A stretch of DNA of 64,000 bases, from contig JAHLYQ010000025.1 of NCBI GenBank assembly GCA_025127975.1, positions 1 to 64,000 on the forward strand, written 5' to 3'. The position numbers and the translations under genes are program-made. Positions 50,936 to 60,125 of this stretch are shown in pieces (the first letter of the stretch is position 1; every line of letters starts with the position of its first letter). The DNA is from Synechococcus sp. CS-1331 (GTDB taxonomy: Bacteria; Cyanobacteriota; Cyanobacteriia; PCC-6307; Cyanobiaceae). The notes under the pieces were generated by a model. It worked only from the letters and a program-made list of their open reading frames with translations, had not been told where the DNA came from and did not search any database.

Positions 50936-52176
50936 CGGGAAGGAGCGAGGTTTGGATTGAGACGGGTTTCAAGGGCCCGGCTGCCCAGGCCCAGGGCGGC
51001 ACAGCAGCACCAGAACAGCACTGCCAGCACGAGATAGACCTCCGCATTGCGGCCCAGGAAGGCCGGATTGGCCATCACCGTACGGGCGGTGCCCAACAAG
51101 TCCAGCAGACCGATCAGGGAGAGCAAGGTCGTGTCCTGAAGCAGGGTTATGAACTGGCCCACGGTGGCGGGCAGGGCCACCCTCATGGCCTGGGGCAGCA
51201 CCACGTGGATCAGGGCAAAGGGCATGGACAGTCCCAGGGAGCGGGCCGCCTCCAGTTGGCCCGCCGGTACGGCGGCCAAGCCGGAGCGCACCGCTTCGGC
51301 CACATAGGCGGCAGCGAAGAAGGTGAGCACCCAGGCCGCCCGCCAGACCCGATCCGGTGCCAGACCGCCGGGCAGCAGAAAGCCGAGGATGTTCTGGCCC
51401 AGAAACAGCAGGGTGATCAGCGGGGCACCGCGGATGAATTCGATGTAGAGCAGCGAGCCCCAGCGCAGTAGGGGCAGGGTGCTGCGCCGCCCCAAGGCCA
51501 GCAGCACGCCGAGGGGGAAACACAGCAGGATCGCGAAGGTGGCCATCAGCAGGGTGAGCAGCAGCCCACCCCAGTCCGAGGGCGCCACCTGCACGAGCCC
51601 GAGGCCGCCGCTGATCAGCACCATCCCCACCAGGTAGAGCAGGGGCCAGATCAGCGGAATCAGCCGCCGCACCAGGGGGGGAAGGGCCTGGCCCCAGCGG
51701 CCCGCGGCCCAGCGGGCCAGCAGCAGCAGGGCGGTGATGGCCCACCAGCGCAGCTGGATGGCCAGGGTTAACTGGAGAGCCAGGGGGCGCCAGAGGGCGA
51801 GCAACACCAGAATCGCCGCGGCCCAGCGGTCGTTGCGGGGCCACAGGATGGGGGGAGGTCCGGAGCTTCCGGAGCGGGGCAATGCCCGCAGCAGACCCCA
51901 GCTCAGCCCGGTGGCAAGGGCCAGCAGGGTGGTGAGCAGCCAGAGGCGCCACTGCTGCTCCAGCGGGTAGCGTCCCACCGCAAACAGGGTGCTGTTGGCG
52001 CTGATCACCGTCCACTGGGCCTGGAAAATGGCCCATTTGGCCAGGCCCAGGGCCGCGGCCAACAGGAAGCCGAGCAGGGCAATGGAGATGAGGCCATCGA
52101 GGCGACTGCCAAACAGTTCGCGGCGCAGCCACTGCCATGGCCCTGGGCGAAGCGTCGCAGGAGGTGCAGGGGCCAT
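50932..52176 (-). CDS. aapM: amino-acid ABC transporter permease (AapM)
   Basis: A 414-residue permease of the HisMQ class, with extra N-terminal TM segments typical of AapM. The EAA loop is EAARSLGLSMPFALIHVVLPQA. It is in the same operon as aapQ (2-bp gap) and aapP (4-bp overlap). Confidence 0.92.
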   Translation of the reverse strand: MAPAPPATLRPGPWQWLRRELFGSRLDGLISIALLGFLLAAALGLAKWAIFQAQWTVISANSTLFAVGRYPLEQQWRLWLLTTLLALATGLSWGLLRALPRSGSSGPPPILWPRNDRWAAAILVLLALWRPLALQLTLAIQLRWWAITALLLLARWAAGRWGQALPPLVRRLIPLIWPLLYLVGMVLISGGLGLVQVAPSDWGGLLLTLLMATFAILLCFPLGVLLALGRRSTLPLLRWGSLLYIEFIRGAPLITLLFLGQNILGFLLPGGLAPDRVWRAAWVLTFFAAAYVAEAVRSGLAAVPAGQLEAARSLGLSMPFALIHVVLPQAMRVALPATVGQFITLLQDTTLLSLIGLLDLLGTARTVMANPAFLGRNAEVYLVLAVLFWCCCAALGLGSRALETRLNPNLAPSR

Positions 52177-52178
52177 CT

Positions 52179-53141
52179 TCAGCGCTCCTTGAGTTGCACG
52201 AGGCCGTTGAGGCCGTTCATCAGAGCTGAGATCACCAGGTCGATCACCAGATAGGAGCCCAGCAGGATCAGCATCACCTCCACGGCCCGGCCGGTCTGGT
52301 TGAGGGTGGTTTCCGAGACGGAATAGAGGTCGGTGAAGCCACAGGCCACGGCCAGGGAGGAGTTCTTGGCCAGGGAGATGTACTGGCTGTTGAGACCGGG
52401 CACGATCACCCGCAGGGCCTGGGGCAAAACGATGCGTCTAAGGGTCACCAGGGGGGCGAACCCCAGGGAGCTGGCCGCCTCCCACTGCCCCTTGGGCACC
52501 GAAGCAATGCCGCCTCGCACCACCTCAGCGTTGAAGGCGGCGGTGTACACCACCAGACCCGTGAGCAGGGCCCCAAATTCCACGCTGAAGCGCAGGGGGG
52601 CCTGCCAAACCCCATTCACCAGCTGGGGATCCCCCAGAAACAGCCCAGACTTGGCGAGCACCAGCCCCGGCAGCTGGATCGCATCGGTGCCATTCGGCAG
52701 GGCCAGGAACACCACGAAATACCAGAAGATCAGCTGCAGCAGCAGGGGGATATTGCGAATAACCTCCACATACACCCGGGCCAGGCCCCGCAGCAGCCCA
52801 TTGCTGCTGAAGGAAGCGGTGCCGATCAGGGTGCCCAGCACCGTGGCCCCCACCAAGCCTGCAATCACCACCCGCAGGGTGTTGACAAGCCCCGCCAACA
52901 AGGCCCGCCAGTAGGGAAGGCTGGCATCAAAGGGCAGGATTGATTCGGCCAGATCGAATCCCGCCGGTTGGCCCAACCAGCTCCAGCTGAGCAGCAGGCC
53001 CCGGGCGGTGAGATTGAGCAGCAGGTTGCTGAGCAGGAAGGCCACCACCACTCCCACCGCCAGGGCCACCACCCCCTGGACCAGCCAGGGCAGGTAGCGG
53101 CGATTGCGCCACCAGGGGGGGGCTGCAGATCGGCTGGTCAT
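52179..53141 (-). CDS. aapQ: amino-acid ABC transporter permease (AapQ)
   Basis: A 320-residue HisMQ-type permease. The EAA loop is EAASSLGFAPLVTLRRIVLPQA. The long periplasmic segment between early TM helices is typical for AapQ. It starts 25 bp after the aapJ stop. Confidence 0.92.
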   Translation of the reverse strand: MTSRSAAPPWWRNRRYLPWLVQGVVALAVGVVVAFLLSNLLLNLTARGLLLSWSWLGQPAGFDLAESILPFDASLPYWRALLAGLVNTLRVVIAGLVGATVLGTLIGTASFSSNGLLRGLARVYVEVIRNIPLLLQLIFWYFVVFLALPNGTDAIQLPGLVLAKSGLFLGDPQLVNGVWQAPLRFSVEFGALLTGLVVYTAAFNAEVVRGGIASVPKGQWEAASSLGFAPLVTLRRIVLPQALRVIVPGLNSQYISLAKNSSLAVACGFTDLYSVSETTLNQTGRAVEVMLILLGSYLVIDLVISALMNGLNGLVQLKER

Positions 53142-53166
53142 GGCAGCGAACCGGAGCTCAACGCCC

Positions 53167-54222
53167 TCACAGGAAAGGCGGCGAATACATCAGCCCACCT
53201 TTGAGCCATTGCTGGTTGACACCCCGCTCGAGCTTGAGGGGCGAGCCCTGCCCCACATTGCGCTCAAACACCTCGCCATAGTTCCCCACGGCTTTCACGG
53301 TTTTGACAACGAAATCGGCGGGCAGGCCGAGCTGCTTGCCAAGGTCGCCCTCGACACCGAGGAAACGGCGTAGCTGGGCAAGGTTCTTGTTGGCTTTGGC
53401 CTCAACCAGCTTGGCGTCGATGTTGGCGGCGGTGATGCCCATTTCTTCGGCTTGGATAAGGCTGTAGACCACCCAGCGCACGGCATCGGCCCAAGCTGGA
53501 TCGGCATTGATGGTTGCGGGGTTGAGGGGCTCCTTGCTCAGCACATCGGCAAGCAGGATGTGCTCTGAGGGTTTCGGGAAGCCGGTTCGCTTGGCAGCCA
53601 GCTGGGAGCGATCAGAGGTGACAGCCACGCAACGGCCCTGGAGGTAGGCCGCGTAGGTCTGATCACCCGACTGGAATTTCAGCGGCGTGTAGGCGGCATT
53701 GAGCACCCGCATCCGGTCGGCCAGGTTGAGCTCTGTGGCTGTTCCGGTCTCCACGCAAATCGGCTTGCCGGCAACGTCCTTGAGGGATTTGATACCGCTG
53801 CTAACTGGCACCAGCACGGCCTGGCCGTCAAAGAAGGTGGTGGGGGCAAAGGCAAGGGCGTTGCCGCCAGGCGCATCGCGGCTGAGGGTCATGGTGGTGT
53901 TGCGGGAGAGCAGATCCACTTCACCGCTGCCCAGGGCTGCAAAGCGCTCGGTGGAACTGAGGTCGCGGTAGGTCACCTTGGCGGGATCGCCCAGCAGCGC
54001 AGCGGCCGTGGCCTTGCAGATGTCGACGTCCAGGCCGCTGTAACGACCGTCAGCCCCCACAAAACTGAAGCCCGGCAGCCTGCCATCCACGCCGCAGTTG
54101 AGGATGCCCCGACCCTTAATTGCCGCCATCTTCTGGCTCTGGATGCCGCCGCCATCGCCGGCGCAGCCCACCAAGGCCAAGGCAGCGATCAGAGGAATGG
54201 CGAATGTAAACCTGGGCGGCAT
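53167..54222 (-). CDS. aapJ: general L-amino-acid ABC transporter binding protein
   Basis: A 351-residue periplasmic binding protein with an N-terminal lipobox (ALVGCAG). GILNCGVDGRLPGFSFVG, GLDVDICKATAAA, and DLLSRNTTMTLSRDAPGG are the AapJ/BztA signature. It is the first gene of aapJQMP, the cyanobacterial Nat-II type general amino-acid uptake system. Its close paralogue is encoded at 44298-45377. Confidence 0.93.
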   Translation of the reverse strand: MPPRFTFAIPLIAALALVGCAGDGGGIQSQKMAAIKGRGILNCGVDGRLPGFSFVGADGRYSGLDVDICKATAAALLGDPAKVTYRDLSSTERFAALGSGEVDLLSRNTTMTLSRDAPGGNALAFAPTTFFDGQAVLVPVSSGIKSLKDVAGKPICVETGTATELNLADRMRVLNAAYTPLKFQSGDQTYAAYLQGRCVAVTSDRSQLAAKRTGFPKPSEHILLADVLSKEPLNPATINADPAWADAVRWVVYSLIQAEEMGITAANIDAKLVEAKANKNLAQLRRFLGVEGDLGKQLGLPADFVVKTVKAVGNYGEVFERNVGQGSPLKLERGVNQQWLKGGLMYSPPFL

Positions 54223-54273
54223 CTGGTAGATCTTGTTTTGGCCAGTTTGCCAGCAGTGGCTGCCAATTTTTGC

Positions 54274-55338
54274 TCAGGCGGGGCGCTGCAGCCGCCAGCG
54301 CAGCATCTGCCAGACAAAAAACACCAGCACCAGGGGCAGCACAACCACCAGAACCACAAACCGGAATTCATCCTGGGCCGTGGTCAAGGTCTCGGAGAGC
54401 ACCTGCTCAGCCAGATAGAGCACGTAGAGGCCCACCAGGATGCCCCCCTCCAGTCGGGTCACCACCCCCCGGGTCCAGAGGATGGGCAGCAGGGCCAGGG
54501 TGGTGAGCACCATCACCGGCATATCCCGGCTGATCACCACCGGATCCACCAGCAGCCCCTCGCCGGAAAAGACGCCGCAAACCCCCAGGATCACCAGCTG
54601 GTTGAGCAGGTTGCTGCCCACCACGTTGCCGATGGCCAGATCGGCCTTGCCGCGGTAAGCCGCCACCAGCGAGGTCACCAGCTCCGGCATGGAGGTGCCG
54701 GCTGAAACGATTGTCAGGCCGATCACGGTCTCGGTGACGCCCAGGCCGATGGCCGCCGCAGTGGCGCCCTTGACCAGCACCTGGGATCCCAGCACCAACA
54801 GCACCAGTCCGCCGGCCAGCTTGGCAGCGGCCACGGCAGGGGTGGCCCGGTCGCCCTCATCGAAATCGCCCTCTTCATCTGAATATTCGGAGGCGGTGCC
54901 CATCTCCCAGATCAGGTTGATCGCGGTGCCCACCAGCAGGGCCAGGCCTGCCTGCCAGGTGAGGCGGCCCCCGGAGGCCATGCCCCACACCGCCATCGAA
55001 ACGCCCAGCAGCAGGGGCACATCCCTTCGCACCAGGCGACTTTTAACCCGCAGTGGCACCACTAGGGCGCTGAGGCCAAGCACCACCATCACATTGAAGA
55101 TGTTGCTGCCCACCACGTTGCTGACTGCGATCGCATCGCCATCTTGAAAAGTGGAGATCAGGCTCACGAACAACTCCGGCGCACTGGTGCCCAGGGAAAC
55201 CACCGTGAGGCCGATCACGATCTGGGGGATCCCCAGCAACAGGGCCAGGGCCGAGGACCCAGCCACAAAAAGCTCACCGCCCCCAAACAGAAGCACGATG
55301 CCCAGAAGGATTTCCAGGGCACTGGGCAGGAAATTCAT
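54274..55338 (-). CDS. Ca2+/Na+ antiporter (CaCA family)
   Basis: A 354-residue antiporter, with two alpha-repeats (VSLGTSAPELFVSLIS and VSAGTSMPELVTSLVA) that carry the ion-binding Glu, GNVVGSN-type motifs in each, and an acidic loop (DEEGDFDEGD) between them. ATG 55338 is preferred to a longer frame from 55503 that runs over the neighbouring promoter. It resembles YrbG. Confidence 0.9.
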   Translation of the reverse strand: MNFLPSALEILLGIVLLFGGGELFVAGSSALALLLGIPQIVIGLTVVSLGTSAPELFVSLISTFQDGDAIAVSNVVGSNIFNVMVVLGLSALVVPLRVKSRLVRRDVPLLLGVSMAVWGMASGGRLTWQAGLALLVGTAINLIWEMGTASEYSDEEGDFDEGDRATPAVAAAKLAGGLVLLVLGSQVLVKGATAAAIGLGVTETVIGLTIVSAGTSMPELVTSLVAAYRGKADLAIGNVVGSNLLNQLVILGVCGVFSGEGLLVDPVVISRDMPVMVLTTLALLPILWTRGVVTRLEGGILVGLYVLYLAEQVLSETLTTAQDEFRFVVLVVVLPLVLVFFVWQMLRWRLQRPA

Positions 55339-55459
55339 CAGTTGACGCCGATCGGGCTGGGGAGTGGGTTGATTCTGAAGGGTTACTTGAAGCTGGATTT
55401 TTCCGGAGGCCTGAGCCCTAGCCTGAAGCCATAACCCTGCCCAGCCCGAGGCACCCTGG

Positions 55460-55732
55460 ATGGAACTGGACCCTAATGCCAGCGAACTCAATATCCTGTT
55501 CACATTCCTGGGCCGGATTCAACAGGACCAGTCCCTCAGAGACCAGCTCAATGAGGTGATCACAGCCCCCGATGTGGTGGCGATTGCCGCTGCCGGAGGC
55601 TTCTGTTTCCAGACCAGCACCCTGCTGGACCTGTTTGAGCGCTGCAACGAAGCGCCCCTGGCCCGCCAGGGGCTGATGGACGAGAAATTGATTCGGGTCT
55701 ACCTCCAGCGGGAGCGACTGCAGGCCCCCTAG
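55460..55732 (+). CDS. Nif11-like domain protein
   Basis: A 90-residue protein. ILFTFLGRIQQDQSLRDQL and APDVVAIAAAGGFCFQTSTLL match the Nif11 fold pattern (helix, VVAIA-x-x-GF). The tail (about 55-90) has one further Cys (FERC) and charged residues and does not resemble a RiPP core. It is the second Nif11-like gene in the window. Role unknown. Confidence 0.6.
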   Translation: MELDPNASELNILFTFLGRIQQDQSLRDQLNEVITAPDVVAIAAAGGFCFQTSTLLDLFERCNEAPLARQGLMDEKLIRVYLQRERLQAP

Positions 55733-55734
55733 CC

Positions 55735-55899
55735 TCAGCGCTGACCTAGCAATTCCTCCCAGGTGAGCAGCTGGGCCGGGGGCTTGCCTTGGGGGCGCTG
55801 GCTGAGGGAGCAGCTGGGATAGCTGGCCCGGCCGGGATGGGAAGAAGGGCGAGCCACTGTCAATGAAAACGAAATTGCGGATGAAGAAGGGGGGAACAT
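55735..55899 (-). CDS. possible small protein
   Basis: From ATG 55899 the frame gives 54 residues, Ser/Pro-rich, ending PPAQLLTWEELLGQR, a pattern I associate with short picocyanobacterial proteins. It converges on the Nif11-like gene 2 bp away. A start at 55950 is also open. No known domain. Confidence 0.35.
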   Translation of the reverse strand: MFPPSSSAISFSLTVARPSSHPGRASYPSCSLSQRPQGKPPAQLLTWEELLGQR

Positions 55900-56185
55900 G
55901 GAAGGTTCAACGGATATGGACTGCGCACCGAAACATTGTGATTCCACCATCTGGCAGACCCTCCGAAGGAGGGCGGTTGCTGATGGATTTTGCCCTTGGC
56001 GATTGCTAGGGGCAAGAACCCAAGGAAACCATCCTGGGAATCAGGCTTGGAGGCCCCCCCTGGAAGCGAGGGGTGCGGGTGCTGGATCCGGCGTGCGCGG
56101 GCTTGGGGACCCGCCGGCTTCTGCCGGATGGGTAAATAGTAGCTCCTACGAGCTTTGGCGGGCTGGGCTAACCAGCAAAAACCAG
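55900..56185. other. 286-bp gap rich in hairpins (candidate structured RNA)
   Basis: No convincing gene. Hairpins are at 55959-55973 (CCCTCC-GAA-GGAGGG), 55996-56015 (TTGCCC with GGGCAA), 56114-56127 (CCGGC-TTCT-GCCGG) and 56141-56154 (AGCTC-CTAC-GAGCT). It lies between the small ORF/Nif11 pair and tRNA-Leu. It may be a non-coding RNA or RNA processing signals for the tRNA. I do not recognise it as 6S, SRP, RNase P or tmRNA. Confidence 0.35.
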
Positions 56186-56269
56186 TGGGGGCAGGGGGAC
56201 TTGAACCCCCACAACGTTGCCGTCTGCGGATTTTAAGTCCGCTGCGTCTACCAATTCCGCCATGCCCCC
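56186..56269 (-). tRNA. trnL-UAA: tRNA-Leu (UAA)
   Basis: An 84-nt tRNA with a 7-bp acceptor stem (GGGGGCA with TGCCCCC), anticodon arm GCGGA-CTTAAAA-TCCGC giving anticodon UAA, and a T arm GGGGG-TTCAAGT-CCCCC. The discriminator is A; CCA is not encoded. A long variable arm fits Leu. The anticodon loop is continuous, so the group I intron found here in many cyanobacteria is absent. Confidence 0.95.
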
Positions 56270-56310
56270 TGCCTGGCCATCCTAAATTGGTGGCAACACG
56301 AAGGTTTGCC

Positions 56311-56568
56311 GTGCAGCTGCCCGGGTTTCTTCAATCCGTTTCGCCTGATCTGCTGCTGGTTCTGGTGGCCTACGCCCTGATAGCAGGCGCCTATCTAGTG
56401 GCTGTCCCCCTGCTGCTCTACGCCTGGATGATCAAGCGTTGGACGGTGATGGGCAAGCTCGAGCGCTTCGGGGTCTACGGCCTGGTGTTTCTGTTTTTCC
56501 CTGGTCTGATTTTGTTTGCTCCCTTCATCAACCTGCGCATGGCAGGCCAGGGCGACGTGCTCTCATGA
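56311..56568 (+). CDS. ndhL: NAD(P)H-quinone oxidoreductase subunit L
   Basis: An 85-residue protein with two TM helices ([20 protein letters not shown] and [20 protein letters not shown]) and the [11 protein letters not shown] loop, matching NdhL of the cyanobacterial/chloroplast NDH-1. GTG 56311 start. Its stop overlaps the following ATG (ATGA). Confidence 0.88.
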   Translation: MQLPGFLQSVSPDLLLVLVAYALIAGAYLVAVPLLLYAWMIKRWTVMGKLERFGVYGLVFLFFPGLILFAPFINLRMAGQGDVLS

Positions 56569-56906
56569 CCAACGGTCGGGCCCTGCTGCTGGCCCTAGGG
56601 GTATTTGGCTTGGGGGGCGGCGGTTATTGGCTTTTTCAGGCCGGGGGCTTTGAGGGCTTTTCTGCTGGTATCGCCGCCTCTGCCCTGCTGATGGTGCTGG
56701 TGCTCGCCTGGACGGGCAGCTACCTATTTCGGGTGGTCACAGGCAAAATGACCTTTATCCAGCAGCGACTCCAATACCGCGAGGCCTACGACGCCTTCAC
56801 CACTGAGGCTCTGCAGCGCAAGTTTGACGCCCTCAGCCCTGAAGAGCAGGAGCGCCTGCTGCGCGAAACGGGCCAGCTGCCAGAAGCTCCCCAGGGCGAG
56901 GCATAG
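56565..56906 (+). CDS. DUF3007 family membrane protein
   Basis: A 113-residue protein with two TM helices ([20 protein letters not shown] and [18 protein letters not shown]) and a charged C-terminal helix ([11 protein letters not shown]). DUF3007 is encoded next to ndhL in many cyanobacteria. It overlaps ndhL by 4 bp and precedes trpA. Confidence 0.83.
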   Translation: MTNGRALLLALGVFGLGGGGYWLFQAGGFEGFSAGIAASALLMVLVLAWTGSYLFRVVTGKMTFIQQRLQYREAYDAFTTEALQRKFDALSPEEQERLLRETGQLPEAPQGEA

Positions 56907-56935
56907 GCTCACTGGCCGAAGCCCCTCTCGCTGCT

Positions 56936-57751
56936 GTGCCTGCCGCCCCCACCCAAATCCAGCAGCGTTTCAGCTCCCTTCGCCAACGGGGACGCTGTGC
57001 CCTGATGCCGTTTTTGATGGCGGGCGATCCGGATCTGGCCCACACCCGGGCCAGCCTGCTGGCCCTGCAGGCCAATGGCGCCGACCTGGTGGAGCTAGGC
57101 ATCCCATACAGCGACCCCCTCGCCGACGGGCCGGTGATCCAGGCCGCTGCCAGCCGAGCCCTGAAAGCTCGCACCACTCCAGCCGGGGTGCTGGAGATGG
57201 TCAGCTCCCTCAAGGGTGAACTGACCATGCCGGTGGTGCTGTTCACCTACAGCAACCCCTTGCTCAACCGCGGCATGGAGGCCTTCTGTGCCGCAGCCGC
57301 CGCCGCCGGAGCCGCCGGCTTGGTGGTGCCCGACCTACCCCTTGAAGAGGCCGAGAAACTCTCAGCAATCGCAGCAGCTGCCGGCCTCGATCTGGTGCTG
57401 CTAGTGGCGCCCACCACGCCAGCTGAGCGCATGGGAAGAATCCATAAGGCCAGCCGCGGCTTCACATACCTAGTGAGCGTCACCGGCGTGACCGGGGTGC
57501 GCACGAACCTTGAGTCCCGGGTGGGCGATCTGGTGGGCCAGCTCAAGACCCTGGGAGATACGCCAATCGCCGTGGGCTTTGGCATTTCCGACCCCGCGCA
57601 AGCCCGCCAGGTGCGCGACTGGGGCGCCGATGGGGCAATTGTGGGTAGTGCCCTAGTCAAAGTAATGGCGGCCGCCCATGGCCAGCAGGGCGACGTTGCC
57701 GCCGCGGCCGGGCGCTTCTGCGCCGAGCTGCGGGCCGGGCTCGACGCTTAA
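56936..57751 (+). CDS. trpA: tryptophan synthase alpha subunit
   Basis: A 271-residue TIM-barrel protein that cleaves indole-3-glycerol phosphate. Seen motifs: PFLMAGDPD, catalytic Glu in [17 protein letters not shown], the Asp in VPDLPLEE, and the phosphate loop [13 protein letters not shown] 56936 start. It follows DUF3007 by 29 bp. The trpB gene is not in the window. Confidence 0.95.
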   Translation: MPAAPTQIQQRFSSLRQRGRCALMPFLMAGDPDLAHTRASLLALQANGADLVELGIPYSDPLADGPVIQAAASRALKARTTPAGVLEMVSSLKGELTMPVVLFTYSNPLLNRGMEAFCAAAAAAGAAGLVVPDLPLEEAEKLSAIAAAAGLDLVLLVAPTTPAERMGRIHKASRGFTYLVSVTGVTGVRTNLESRVGDLVGQLKTLGDTPIAVGFGISDPAQARQVRDWGADGAIVGSALVKVMAAAHGQQGDVAAAAGRFCAELRAGLDA

Positions 57752-57766
57752 GCGTGCGCTGGCCGT

Positions 57767-59005
57767 TCATGGGTCGCTGGGGCCAGCTGAGGCCAGCAGG
57801 CGGCGCAGGCCGTTGAACAGGCGATCCAAGGCTTCCGCCAGTTGGGGGCCATCCAGCAGGCCATAGCTCAGCCGCAGCAGCGGCCCGCCGGCCCTGGCCG
57901 GATCTAGGCCGAAGCTTTCCCCACTGAGGGCCGCCAGCCCGTACTCCCGCACCAGGCGCCGCATCAGGGTGTCTCCCGTCAACGGGCCGGCAGCGGCCCT
58001 ATCCAGCTGGAGCAGGCCATAGAAGGCGCCATCGGGATTGGCCCACAACTGCACCGGCAGGCCGCTATCGCGCGCTTCGGCCACGGCCGCCAGGAGCTGC
58101 CGGCGGCGGTCGGCCAGGCCGGCAATCCGGGGCGCGCACCAGCTGGGTCCGGCCCTCAAGGCGGCAAGGGCCCCATGCTGGGTCAACCGCGGTGGACAGA
58201 TCAGCACCGTGTCCTGCACCTTTTGTAAGGCCGGCAGCAAGGCGGCGGGTACGGCCATGTAGCCCAGCCGCCAACCAGCCATGCCATAGGCCTTGGAGAG
58301 GGAATGGAGCGACACGGTGTGGGCCGCACTGCCGCTCTGGGACCCAGCACTCCAATGGGGCTCGCCGCCATGGACAAACAGCTCATAGGCCTCATCGCTG
58401 ATATGCAGGAGGCCGTGCAGGGCACAGAGTCGATTGATCGCCGCCAGCACAGCCGCCGGAATCACCACCCCACTGGGATTGTTGGGCGACACGGTGACGA
58501 TGGCGCGGGTGCGGGGTGTGATTGCCGCAGCCAGGCGCTGGGGATCGGGGATGGCACCGCCTTCCACCAGCACCGGAACGGCGCCAGCGAGCTGCACCGC
58601 CATCACATGGTTGAAGTAATAGGGCAGCGGCAGAATCACCTCACTGGGCCCAGCTGGCGAGCCCTCGGCAATCACCTGAACAACGGCGCTGAAGGCCATG
58701 TTGCTGCCCGCGGTCACCAGCACCGCGGCCCCATCGAGGTCGAGCCCGTTCTGGCTGAGGAGCTTGGTGCTGACTGCCTCCAACAAGGGCGAATCCCCCT
58801 GCAGGGCGCCATAGCGATGCAGCTCAGGCCCACCAGCTGCCAGCGCCTCGGCCACGGCCCTGGGGACGGTCTCGGGCGGGTCCCACCCCACCATGCCCTG
58901 GGCAAGGGAGAGGCTGCCTGGGCTCTGGCGCACCAGGGCGGCCAACTCCGGGATCACCGGGCTGAGCACCCCCTGGAGACGACGGCTTGGCCCTGGTGGT
59001 GCCAA
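57767..59005 (-). CDS. class I/II PLP-dependent aminotransferase
   Basis: A 412-residue aminotransferase. Cofactor contacts include VTAGSNMAF, VSPNNPSGVV, ISDEAYELF (the Asp), SLHSLSKAYGMAGWRLGY (the PLP Lys) and LLRLSYG. It may act on aspartate, aromatic or kynurenine-type substrates; the true substrate is unknown. It converges on trpA 15 bp away. Confidence 0.87.
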   Translation of the reverse strand: MAPPGPSRRLQGVLSPVIPELAALVRQSPGSLSLAQGMVGWDPPETVPRAVAEALAAGGPELHRYGALQGDSPLLEAVSTKLLSQNGLDLDGAAVLVTAGSNMAFSAVVQVIAEGSPAGPSEVILPLPYYFNHVMAVQLAGAVPVLVEGGAIPDPQRLAAAITPRTRAIVTVSPNNPSGVVIPAAVLAAINRLCALHGLLHISDEAYELFVHGGEPHWSAGSQSGSAAHTVSLHSLSKAYGMAGWRLGYMAVPAALLPALQKVQDTVLICPPRLTQHGALAALRAGPSWCAPRIAGLADRRRQLLAAVAEARDSGLPVQLWANPDGAFYGLLQLDRAAAGPLTGDTLMRRLVREYGLAALSGESFGLDPARAGGPLLRLSYGLLDGPQLAEALDRLFNGLRRLLASAGPSDP

Positions 59006-59010
59006 GGGGC

Positions 59011-59277
59011 TCAGAGGTTGAATTTGGCCGTCGACTGCTTCACGCAGGTGGTCTTGGCCTGATTCAGGCTCTGGCCTCGCCTGAGCATCCCATTGGCCAC
59101 GCAGGTGCAGGTCTCATTGACCATGCCGGCAGGCGGGGTCTTACCCGCCTTCTGGAAATCGGCCTGCATGGCACTGGAGCATTTGCCAACAATGATCTGT
59201 TGCATCATGTTGGCGTGGGCCGGGGCCGCCACCAGGGCGGCACTGGCGCAGGCGAAAAGGAGGGGCAGGCGAAGCAT
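59011..59277 (-). CDS. small secreted protein, unknown
   Basis: From ATG 59277 it has 88 residues, with a clear signal peptide (LRLPLLFACASAALVAA, cleavage near AHA). The mature part has four Cys (KCSSAM, TCTCVANGM, TTCVKQ), suggesting disulfides. It lies 5 bp before the aminotransferase on the same strand. A longer frame from 59313 exists but the signal peptide supports 59277. Confidence 0.65.
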   Translation of the reverse strand: MLRLPLLFACASAALVAAPAHANMMQQIIVGKCSSAMQADFQKAGKTPPAGMVNETCTCVANGMLRRGQSLNQAKTTCVKQSTAKFNL

Positions 59278-59441
59278 GGAGCCAGGGCTGGACATGGAGG
59301 CGCGGCTGTTCATGGAGGCAGGGCTGAGATCGGAGCGAACCGGGTAAAAGCCCAGCCTGGTTCCAGTCTTACCACCGCGGGCCGGTTCCTGAGGTCTAGG
59401 CGGGTTCCTAAAGTCTTGGCCGTTTCAATCGCCTATCTGCC

Positions 59442-59708
59442 ATGCGCTTCGTGCTTTGGGGCACCTACTGCGATGAAGCCCTGACCAGGCGCGCCCCCTA
59501 TCGGCAGGAGCACCTGGCAGCCCTGCAGCTACTTAAGGATGCCGGCACCCTGGTCACCCTCGGCCCGACCGAGGGCAGCAGCCACGTTTTCGGCATCTTT
59601 GAGGCGGAAAATCAGGAGCTAGTGGAAGCCATCGTCAAGGGCGACGTCTACTGGCGCCATGGGATCTGGACTGAAGTGCAGATTTACCCCTGGATCCAGG
59701 CTTTCTGA
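59442..59708 (+). CDS. YciI-like protein
   Basis: An 88-residue ferredoxin-like-fold protein of the YciI family: MRFVLWGTYCDEALTRR, RQEHLAALQLLKDAG, and AIVKGDVYWRHGIWTEVQI. The family is widespread; the function is not established. It converges on the cytochrome gene 6 bp away. Confidence 0.85.
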   Translation: MRFVLWGTYCDEALTRRAPYRQEHLAALQLLKDAGTLVTLGPTEGSSHVFGIFEAENQELVEAIVKGDVYWRHGIWTEVQIYPWIQAF

Positions 59709-59714
59709 AGCCAG

Positions 59715-60038
59715 TCAGCCCCGCGGCCAATCGAGCAGGGCCTGCTGCCACACGTAGGCCGCCACGGCCTCGGCACCTGTCTCCCCAAGCACGGCCCCGT
59801 AGCCGGCCATCTGGCCCCGGCCTGCGACCGCGATCTCGAGGATCCCGGCGGGTCCATCGATGCCATGGCGCTCGAGGGCTGCCAGCTTCAGGGTTTGCCC
59901 CCGGCGAATGATGTTGCCGCCGTTGACATGGCAGCCGGCGCAATGGTTGCTGAACAATTCAGCGCCAGAGAGGCCTGCAGCTGGAGCCGGGGCAGCGCCA
60001 ACCAGCAAGCCGACGGCGAGGGCGATCAGCAGGGCCAT
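59715..60038 (-). CDS. c-type cytochrome (c6-like)
   Basis: A 107-residue exported protein. The signal peptide (ALLIALAVGLLVGAA, cleavage near PAA) is followed by ELFSNHCAGCHVNGGNIIRRG with the CxxCH heme site. The likely Met ligand lies in GRGQMAGYGAVL, and the C-terminal helix is VAAYVWQQA. The size and layout are of cytochrome c6 (PetJ), an electron carrier between b6f and photosystem I; it differs from canonical c6 near the Met ligand, so a c6-type paralogue is possible. Confidence 0.83.
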   Translation of the reverse strand: MALLIALAVGLLVGAAPAPAAGLSGAELFSNHCAGCHVNGGNIIRRGQTLKLAALERHGIDGPAGILEIAVAGRGQMAGYGAVLGETGAEAVAAYVWQQALLDWPRG

Positions 60039-60125
60039 CGCCTGAACATGTTTCTGGCCCACCCTGAAAACCCTGGAACGGAGATTCCAGTGTGCTCCCA
60101 CAGGCGCTAAACAGGAGCCGGTGTC

